This document shows, piece after piece, positions 7,273-12,737 of a DNA stretch of 15,770 nt. The notes beneath the pieces are model-generated. The model saw only the letters and a list, made by a program, of their open reading frames with translations, did not search any database and was not told the DNA's origin. Origin of the DNA: an uncultured Mucilaginibacter sp. (lineage in GTDB: Bacteria > Bacteroidota > Bacteroidia > Sphingobacteriales > Sphingobacteriaceae); NCBI RefSeq assembly GCF_946479965.1, contig NZ_CAMLHX010000074.1, positions 1-15,770 of the forward strand, in the 5' to 3' direction. Position 1 is the stretch's first letter. Each line of letters begins with the position of its first letter. Made by a program: the position numbers and the translations under genes.

Positions 7273-7274
7273 AG

Positions 7275-7287
7275 GGGATGTCATCCC
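7275..7287. promoter_or_regulatory. Perfect dyad beside the SGNH promoter
   Basis: GGGATG-T-CATCCC is a 6+1+6 dyad ending two bases before the putative -33 element of the SGNH hydrolase gene and three bases after the end of palindromic element 2. It could be an operator site, or simply the flank of the repeat. Confidence 0.3.
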
Positions 7288-7288
7288 T

Positions 7289-7320
7289 TTTGTAACCTTG
7301 ATAATAGAAAGTTCATTTTG
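7289..7320 (+). promoter_or_regulatory. Putative promoter of the SGNH hydrolase gene
   Basis: TTTG (7289-7292), 20 bases, then TCATTTTG (7313-7320), one mismatch from TAnnTTTG. Transcription would start near 7327, leaving a leader of about 37 bases before the ATG at 7364. The promoter begins just after palindromic element 2. Confidence 0.45.
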
Positions 7321-7363
7321 TCCGGCTTACGCGTTATATTGCAGTCAATTATATTCGCTTGTT

Positions 7364-8659
7364 ATGACTAATAACCAATTAAATCCGCGCCCGGTATTTT
7401 TTAAATATTTCTTTTCAATTCAAGGTCCCTTTAAAGTAATACCTGTGCTGTGCTTATTCTTGTGTACGGTTACTTTGTCGGGTTTTTCCGGTCATACCTA
7501 CTCATCTGAGCCGGCAGCCAAAGCTAAAGTTTGGGTAGGTACCTGGGGTACGGGGCTCCAGGCAGTTGAAGGAAGAAATATGCCGCCTGCGCCCGGCCTC
7601 AGCAATAACACATTGCGCCAGGTGGTTTGTGTCTCTATAGGCGGAAAAAGCCTACGGTTAAAATTCTCCAACCAATTCGGCAAAAGCCCGGTTACCATGA
7701 GGGCCGTACAGATAGCCGTTTCAACCGGCGGCAACAAAATTGATCAAGCCACAGCTAAAACCTTAAAATTTAAAGGCGGGCAAGCTGTTACTATGGAACC
7801 CGGCACCGACATTGTTTCTGACGCAGTTGCGTTTGATTTGAAACCCAGAATGGAGGTTGCCATTACAATTTCTTATGGCGAAACGTCTGCAATTATGACC
7901 GGGCACCCCGGATCATTTACTACTTCGTACCTGCTTGCCGGCCAACAAGCCGCGCCAAACGCCGATTTTACGGACGCTGTTACCACCAAACATTGGTATA
8001 CAATAACAGGTATTGACGTGGAAGCATCAAAGTCTGCGGGCGCTGTAGCTGTTTTTGGTGATTCTATTACCGATGGGAATGGATCTGGCACCGATAAGCA
8101 GAACCGGTGGCCGGATATTTTGGAGATGGCTTTGCTCAAAAACAACGCTACCAAACAGGTAGGCGTGCTTAATATGGGTATAGGCGGCAATGCCGTGCTT
8201 AGGGCAGGTTTTGGCCCTTCCGGCCTCGACCGGTTTGACAGAGAGGTATTGCAGCAGTCAGGGGTCAAGTGGCTGGTTATATTTGAGGGCATAAATGACA
8301 TTGGAGCCACAAGGGACAGTACCAGTGCTGTAGATGTTGCGAATAAACTCATTGCCGCGTATGATGTAATGATTACCAAAGCACATGCTAAGGGTATAAA
8401 GGTGTATGGCGCTACAATTACGCCCGTTAAGCGTTCATTTTATTACAGCAGTTACAAGGACGCTGCACGCAACGCTGTTAATAAATGGATCCGCACCAGC
8501 GGGTATTTTGACGCCGTTATTGATTTTGACAAGGCTATCAGGGATCCCAACGATGAGGCAATGATGTTAACTGCTAACCAATCTGGCGATTACCTGCATC
8601 CAAGCGAGCTGGGTTACCAGGTTATGGGCGGGATTGTTGATTTGGCGTTGTTTAAGTAA
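7364..8659 (+). CDS. Secreted SGNH/GDSL-family hydrolase (esterase type)
   Basis: The product of 431 residues has an N-terminal hydrophobic segment (about 24-42, VIPVLCLFLCTVTLSGFSG, after a basic and aromatic lead), so it is exported or membrane-anchored by its signal. An N-terminal beta-rich region of about 170 residues precedes the SGNH hydrolase domain. All four blocks are present: GDSITDG with nucleophile Ser234, NMGIGGNAV with the oxyanion Gly, GINDIG with Asn311, and DYLHPSELGY with Asp409 and His412. Members hydrolyse ester bonds, commonly deacetylating polysaccharides or splitting lipids; the acid and natural substrate here are unknown. I chose the ATG at 7364 because the upstream extension to 7298 shows no signal peptide and would overlap the probable promoter. 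The extra N-terminal region matches the layout of larger extracellular GDSL proteins. A palindromic element follows 14 bases after the stop. Confidence 0.86.
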   Translation: MTNNQLNPRPVFFKYFFSIQGPFKVIPVLCLFLCTVTLSGFSGHTYSSEPAAKAKVWVGTWGTGLQAVEGRNMPPAPGLSNNTLRQVVCVSIGGKSLRLKFSNQFGKSPVTMRAVQIAVSTGGNKIDQATAKTLKFKGGQAVTMEPGTDIVSDAVAFDLKPRMEVAITISYGETSAIMTGHPGSFTTSYLLAGQQAAPNADFTDAVTTKHWYTITGIDVEASKSAGAVAVFGDSITDGNGSGTDKQNRWPDILEMALLKNNATKQVGVLNMGIGGNAVLRAGFGPSGLDRFDREVLQQSGVKWLVIFEGINDIGATRDSTSAVDVANKLIAAYDVMITKAHAKGIKVYGATITPVKRSFYYSSYKDAARNAVNKWIRTSGYFDAVIDFDKAIRDPNDEAMMLTANQSGDYLHPSELGYQVMGGIVDLALFK

Positions 8660-8673
8660 GGACGAACGGAGGC

Positions 8674-8818
8674 ACGTTTGTCCGGATTTGCAATCCCGGA
8701 CAAAATAGTTTAAGGATTTGCAATCCGAGTATAGCGGCACTTAAATTCTAATACAATCCTGTAATGAGGATTGCAAATCCTCTTCTCTCAGTCCGGGATT
8801 ATAAATCCGGGCTAACAT
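8674..8818. repeat. Palindromic element 3: cluster of GGATTTGCAATCC hairpins
   Basis: The ends ACGTTTGTCCGGATTT (8674-8689) and AAATCCGGGCTAACAT (8803-8818) are inverted copies matching at 13 of 16 positions, and the same ends bound the elements at 6043 and 7066. Inside are four short palindromes around a GGATT/AATCC core: 8677-8704 (TTTGTCCGG with CCGGACAAA), 8714-8726, 8766-8782 and 8791-8812. AATCCT at 8755-8760 can also pair with AGGATT at 8767-8772, so alternative folds compete. It resembles REP-type sequences mobilised by RAYT transposases in related genomes. It lies between the SGNH gene and the AT-rich accessory block. Confidence 0.7.
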
Positions 8819-8883
8819 AGCGGGTGAGGAAATTCAGATTCAATAATTTTAGGTACTTTAGACGTGACAAAATTCCTAATCCG

Positions 8884-9786
8884 ATGAAAAGATATTTATC
8901 TCCGCTATATAATTTGGTCGTTTTCGCGTCTATTATATTTATTGTTTATGACAGAATTAAAAGTCCTATCTCTTCAAAGGTTGATTATGTCCTAATCACC
9001 ATTACTGCAATGGCAGCAGTTTGGCTTACAGTAAAATTTCTTTTGAATGATAAAGTTGATTTAACAGATTTGATAAAAGCTAAAGAACTTGACCTTACTG
9101 AATTTCAAAAACGCGTTAACGCGGTTATTCATTCGAATAAATTGGATGCCTCCAAGATTGAAGAGATCGAATCATCGGTTTATGATAAACTGAAAGGTAA
9201 TCTCACTGACAACCTTTTAAACTTAGTAGAAGATAAGTTAAAACTACAATTTGATGCTGCTGGCATGTCCATAGCAATAAAAAATGAAATGCAGGCTATC
9301 GTTTCTTTTAATAGTAGTTATATAAACAAGTTGCAGCGAAATTCAATTGTTAATTTGATTATCGGAATTGCGGCAACAATTTGCGCCGTTTATGTATTAG
9401 CGATTGCACTACTTAATTCCACTGGATATGCCGATTTGAATGCGTTTTTAATGCATTTCGCACCCAAAATTTCATTTGTAATTTTTGTTCAAATTTTCGC
9501 TTTCTTTTTTCTGAAGTTATACAAGAGTAATTTGGATGATGCTAGATATTTCCAAAACGAAATGACGAATATTCTATCAAAATCGGCGGCTTTAAAGATA
9601 AGCCAGCAAAATGGAAATAATAATTTATTTGAAAAAATACTATTGATTTTAGCTTCGACTGAGCGTAATTTTAAAATAGCAAAGGAGGAAACTATGCTAG
9701 ATTTAGAAAAGGCAAAGATGGAAAACGCACAAAATATTGATTTAATAAACTCACTCAGGGATATTCTAAAATCCGGAAACAAATAA
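8884..9786 (+). CDS. Four-helix membrane protein of unknown function
   Basis: I do not recognise this protein. It has 300 residues from the ATG at 8884; an in-frame GTG at 8824 would add 20 basic residues and begins within a few bases of a repeat, so I prefer the ATG. Hydrophobic helices lie at about 8-22, 34-54, 156-177 and 196-211, in two hairpins. A charged, helical, mostly cytoplasmic segment of about 100 residues (56-155, KELDLTEFQKRV, KIEEIESSVYDKLKGN) separates them. A C-terminal tail of about 85 residues ends in a probable coiled coil (KIAKEETMLDLEKAKMENAQ). The gene is much more AT-rich than its housekeeping neighbours (for example 15 G or C in 9601-9660), which suggests foreign origin. 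It converges with the PIN-domain gene across a perfect palindrome. A sensor or signalling role is possible but unsupported. Confidence 0.72.
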   Translation: MKRYLSPLYNLVVFASIIFIVYDRIKSPISSKVDYVLITITAMAAVWLTVKFLLNDKVDLTDLIKAKELDLTEFQKRVNAVIHSNKLDASKIEEIESSVYDKLKGNLTDNLLNLVEDKLKLQFDAAGMSIAIKNEMQAIVSFNSSYINKLQRNSIVNLIIGIAATICAVYVLAIALLNSTGYADLNAFLMHFAPKISFVIFVQIFAFFFLKLYKSNLDDARYFQNEMTNILSKSAALKISQQNGNNNLFEKILLILASTERNFKIAKEETMLDLEKAKMENAQNIDLINSLRDILKSGNK

Positions 9787-9822
9787 TGATACGCAAATAG
9801 GCTGGCTAAAACAACAATTCTC

Positions 9823-9861
9823 TTCCCACTGGTCGAAGTTGGAAACTTCGACCAGTGGGAA
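9823..9861. terminator. Perfect 18-bp palindrome between convergent genes
   Basis: TTCCCACTGGTCGAAGTT pairs perfectly with AACTTCGACCAGTGGGAA around the 3-base loop GGA. It lies 36 bases after one stop codon and seven bases after the opposing one, a position that suits a shared terminator. Neither side has a strong T-run, so a REP-like or protein-binding palindrome remains possible. Confidence 0.6.
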
Positions 9862-9868
9862 CGCAATA

Positions 9869-10945
9869 TCAAAATTGAAGAATATAACCATCCAATTGTT
9901 CTGTAATGTCAGACTCATCAGGTGCGTCTACCTCATTGCAAGTCATATTAAAATTTCGTTCTGCGTTCTCATCGTCTAAATCTGCTTCGATTGATATTTC
10001 TGCATGAAACAATTGCTCCTGTTCCAATGTAACGGTAGTAGATTGACAACCATAATATTTATCATCTTCTCTGTCGTAAAATGCTAAAGAGCAATCCTCA
10101 TATGTCACATCCATTTTATATGATGTTTCACCCGTGACCTGCAAAATTGTTTCTGTAATATCACTCATATCTTCAACCGTATAGCCTTTCAATTCAAAAT
10201 GCGTTACTTCGACACTATCTATGCTGATATCAAATCCTATTTCATCCTTTATTTTAAATATAAAAGCGTCTTTTATATTTTGCATCAATTGAATTTGATT
10301 ACCATAGTAAATCTTCGAAATTAACTCGTACCTGTCTGCGTGAAGTTGCTTGTTGATTTTATCAAGTATGGAGGACAGCGAATCTTCTATTATAATACTT
10401 TCGGACATAAACCCTTTAAAGTCTTTGTCACCACTAATGAAATACATTTTTTCATTTGTCGTTTGACACCAATTCTCTACGGCGCTGATAACGAATGCGT
10501 CGGGGAATTCACTCTTTTTTTTCCCAATCCCAAATGGTTGTTCACGATTAAAATATTTCGAAAAAACATTTGCAGCGACGGTTGAATAATCGATAGTAGT
10601 AATCCTTGATGTTTTAATAATGTTTTCCAATTGTGTGGACAATTCTGCGAAAGCCGCTTCAAGATCTATTAAAGGGAGTTGCGTATAATTTTTTCCATAA
10701 TTCAAGTTCTTAATAATTTTACCGTTGTTATTAATCGCCTTATTGAATTGTTTTATTTCGGAAAATGACTTCTGTAAATCTTCCATAATATTACTTTTGA
10801 TCTCGCTAATAGTAATTTCAGTTAGAAATAAATTAATATGGCCGGCAGCCGCTACATCAAATAGTTCATTAAGCCTATGGCTGGTGAAATAATTGTTTTG
10901 TACAACTGTTTGAGTGTCTAAAAATATATTCCTTGTTTCAAGCAT
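9869..10945 (-). CDS. PIN-domain protein (predicted ribonuclease, DUF4935-like)
   Basis: The product has 358 residues. Residues 1 to about 185 form a PIN nuclease domain with a full acidic set: Asp10 in IFLDTQT, Glu48 in TEITISEIK, Asp149 in FPDAFVISAV and Asp173/Asp175 in FISGDKDF. Such residues bind the metal ions that cut RNA. The N-terminal wording resembles the DUF4935/PIN_12 group, as far as I can recall. The C-terminal 150 residues are acidic and beta-rich (FDISIDSVEVTHFEL, AEISIEADLDDENAE) and unrecognised; this is much longer than VapC toxins of about 130 residues. No antitoxin-sized gene is beside it, so a classical toxin-antitoxin pair is unlikely. It is AT-rich like the convergent four-helix membrane protein and may be an accessory or defence gene. 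A good promoter precedes it. Only the PIN assignment is secure. Confidence 0.75.
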   Translation of the reverse strand: MLETRNIFLDTQTVVQNNYFTSHRLNELFDVAAAGHINLFLTEITISEIKSNIMEDLQKSFSEIKQFNKAINNNGKIIKNLNYGKNYTQLPLIDLEAAFAELSTQLENIIKTSRITTIDYSTVAANVFSKYFNREQPFGIGKKKSEFPDAFVISAVENWCQTTNEKMYFISGDKDFKGFMSESIIIEDSLSSILDKINKQLHADRYELISKIYYGNQIQLMQNIKDAFIFKIKDEIGFDISIDSVEVTHFELKGYTVEDMSDITETILQVTGETSYKMDVTYEDCSLAFYDREDDKYYGCQSTTVTLEQEQLFHAEISIEADLDDENAERNFNMTCNEVDAPDESDITEQLDGYILQF

Positions 10946-10962
10946 CTTCTTACTTTATGTAA

Positions 10963-10992
10963 CCAATTTAGGTATATTTTTCTATTTATCAA
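10963..10992 (-). promoter_or_regulatory. Promoter of the PIN-domain gene
   Basis: On the minus strand TTG (10992-10990), 19 bases, then TAAATTGG (10970-10963), one mismatch from TAnnTTTG. Transcription would begin near 10957, with about 12 leader bases before the ATG at 10945. Confidence 0.55.
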
Positions 10993-11378
10993 CATGTAAA
11001 AAACTTATCATTTGATGCTTTTCGATTGGATAGGTGCGTTGTCCTCAATTATGCGTTTGTGCTAAAATTTAACTAATCTAAAGGGACACGAGTGCCCCGC
11101 CGCACTTTTGCCATGCTACATACTCGCGCCAGAAAATGAGTGAAATTTTTGAATTGGTGGCCACGAAGCAGTATTAACTCGGAAGAAAATAATATTATTA
11201 TCCAAATACTTACAAAATTTACCTAATCAATCACATTAAATAAGCGCACCAAACTTGTACCAGGCCATAGCACCCCACCTGCTACGCTACAACCATTATA
11301 ATCCATCCCCTCACCCACCCCAACCGTCACCCAAAAGCCAAATTCACTCACCAAAAACACCACTAATCAACTAATCAC

Positions 11379-11386
11379 TATCTTTG
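11379..11386 (+). promoter_or_regulatory. mnmA -7 promoter element, near-leaderless start
   Basis: TATCTTTG matches TAnnTTTG exactly and is followed by CAGC, the usual context in this phylum. The ATG lies only eight bases further on, so the transcript should have a leader of just a few bases. No TTG is seen 19-21 bases upstream; instead this region carries AATCAACTAATCAC (11366-11379). Confidence 0.5.
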
Positions 11387-11394
11387 CAGCAATA

Positions 11395-12483
11395 ATGAGT
11401 AAGCACGGTAGAATATTGGTGGCCATGAGCGGCGGGGTTGATAGCTCGGTAGCGGCGGTTATGCTGCATGAGCAAGGATACGAGGTAATTGGTCTCACCA
11501 TGAAAACATGGGACTATGCATCTGCCGGTGGCAGCTCAAAAGAAACCGGCTGCTGCAGTCTGGATAGCATTAATGATGCCCGTGCTTTGGCGGTGGGTTA
11601 CGGTTTCCCGCATTATATCCTGGATATCCGCAATGAGTTTGGCGATTTTGTGATCGATAATTTTGTTGACGAATACCTGGCGGGCCGCACCCCTAACCCA
11701 TGCGTGCTGTGCAATACCTATATTAAATGGGAGGCGCTTTTAAAACGTGCCGATAAACTGGACTGCGAGTTTATTGCAACTGGGCACTATGCCAACATCC
11801 GCTTGCAGGATACCGGTCGCTATGTAATATCAAAAGGTAAAGACGAGAATAAAGATCAGTCGTACGTGTTATGGGGCGTGTCGCAACAAAACCTGGCGCG
11901 CACTAAATTTCCGCTTGGCAGTTTTTCTAAACCGGAAATAAGGCAAATGGCTTTAGATATGGGGCAAATAGAACTCGCCGGTAAAAGCGAGAGCTACGAG
12001 ATCTGTTTTGTGCCGGATAATGATTACAGGGCCTTTCTGCGCCACAAAGTACCCGCGTTGGAGGAAAGAGTAAGCGGAGGGAATTTTGTATTGACAGACG
12101 GCACCGTAGTGGGTAAACACCAGGGCTATCCATTCTACACTATTGGTCAGCGCCGTGGTTTGGGCATTGCATTGGGGCACCCTATGTTTGTTACCCGCAT
12201 TGATCCGGATACCAACACGGTTGTTTTGGGCACCGAAGAAGAACTGCACCGCAAACAAGCCTGGGTTAAAGACCTAAACCTGATAAAATACGCGAGCATT
12301 ACCGAGCCTATGGAAGCGGTTACCAAAATACGTTACAAGGATGCAGGCGCGCTAAGCAGCATTGTACAAATGGGCGAGCATATGAAGGTAGAGTTTGATC
12401 ATATGGTATCGGGCGTAGCGCCGGGACAATCGGCTGTGTTTTACGAAGGCAACGACCTTTTGGGCGGTGGATTTTTGATGTAG
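11395..12483 (+). CDS. mnmA: tRNA-specific 2-thiouridylase
   Basis: MnmA thiolates the wobble uridine (s2U34) of the tRNAs for Lys, Glu and Gln. It adenylates the base with ATP and receives sulfur as a persulfide from a relay that starts at a cysteine desulfurase. The 362-residue protein (E. coli 368) shows the PP-loop AMSGGVDSSVA (10-20), ATGHYA (128-133) and both catalytic cysteines: Cys106 in PNPCVLCN and Cys204 in SESYEICFVPDN, the latter in the form usual for Bacteroidota. The C-terminal beta barrel begins with HQGYPFYTIGQRRGLGI. The start at 11395 puts ten residues before the SGG loop, as in E. coli, and is preceded by a -7 element only eight bases away. It is followed by a run of T's and then a repeat-rich gap before topA. 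Full length; identification is very secure. Confidence 0.97.
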   Translation: MSKHGRILVAMSGGVDSSVAAVMLHEQGYEVIGLTMKTWDYASAGGSSKETGCCSLDSINDARALAVGYGFPHYILDIRNEFGDFVIDNFVDEYLAGRTPNPCVLCNTYIKWEALLKRADKLDCEFIATGHYANIRLQDTGRYVISKGKDENKDQSYVLWGVSQQNLARTKFPLGSFSKPEIRQMALDMGQIELAGKSESYEICFVPDNDYRAFLRHKVPALEERVSGGNFVLTDGTVVGKHQGYPFYTIGQRRGLGIALGHPMFVTRIDPDTNTVVLGTEEELHRKQAWVKDLNLIKYASITEPMEAVTKIRYKDAGALSSIVQMGEHMKVEFDHMVSGVAPGQSAVFYEGNDLLGGGFLM

Positions 12484-12490
12484 TTTTTTT

Positions 12491-12680
12491 GGTGAGTAGT
12501 TGATTGGGTTGATTGAGCGAGTGGTTGTTTTCTTGCTTAATTTTTCATCAATCGCTGACCGAAAGCAATAGCTTAACCAGTTAAAACTTAATAAACCTAA
12601 TCAACTTAATCAACCACTCACCTAATCAACTCCTAACAAAATCAACCACCCACCCAATCAACTTAATCAACCAATCAACC
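12491..12680. repeat. AATCAAC heptamer cluster with inverted repeat
   Basis: Seven copies of AATCAAC lie between 12599 and 12679, and two complementary GTTGATT copies at 12499-12505 and 12508-12514. GGTGAGTAGTTGATT (12491-12505) is the inverted copy of AATCAACCACTCACC (12608-12622) at 14 of 15 positions. The spacing of the copies is uneven (9 to 16 bases), so this is not a CRISPR or simple tandem repeat. Related clusters lie upstream of mnmA and downstream of topA. Confidence 0.65.
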
Positions 12681-12689
12681 ACTTTTTAA

Positions 12690-12720
12690 TTGGTTCATTG
12701 GCTTCTTTATCTTTTATTTG
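12690..12720 (+). promoter_or_regulatory. Putative topA promoter
   Basis: TTG (12690-12692), 20 bases, then TTTATTTG (12713-12720), one mismatch from TAnnTTTG and followed by CAG as at mnmA. Transcription would start near 12726, about 12 bases before the ATG at 12738. The promoter begins right after the AATCAAC cluster. Confidence 0.4.
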
Positions 12721-12737
12721 CAGAAAATACTGTTTGA

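Larger units (their letters stand above)
10946..11394. other. Gene-free stretch between the PIN gene and mnmA
   Basis: I see no credible gene in these 449 bases; the frames are short and lack start signals. They contain the PIN-gene promoter (10963-10992), an imperfect palindrome GGGACAC-GA-GTGCCCC (11083-11098, 6 of 7 pairs plus a wobble) reminiscent of a worn REP unit, an AT-rich middle and a C-rich, G-poor run of about 140 bases before mnmA that ends in AATCAAC-type repeats. Confidence 0.6.

Noticed and set aside
6927..7274. Plus-strand and opposing minus-strand frames of about 100-115 codons over 6927-7274
   Set aside because: They consist of the end of the CBM9-like gene in another frame plus palindromic element 2; the repeat explains why both strands are open.
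7873..8379. Minus-strand frame of 168 codons inside the SGNH hydrolase gene
   Set aside because: It lies wholly within a gene with all four SGNH blocks and has no family features of its own; similar shadows inside proB, topA and mnmA were dropped for the same reason.
8884..10945. Classical toxin-antitoxin operon formed by the PIN gene and its neighbour
   Set aside because: The genes converge, are not cotranscribed, and both are far larger than VapC/VapB partners; only a looser link is kept as a hypothesis.
11137..11178. 13-codon frame beginning ATGAGTGAAATT between the PIN gene and mnmA
   Set aside because: It has no promoter, no terminator and no hydrophobic or regulatory character, and is too short to support.
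12599..12680. Possible CRISPR array from the repeated AATCAAC
   Set aside because: The repeats are only seven bases, spacers are 2-10 bases and irregular, and no cas genes are present.
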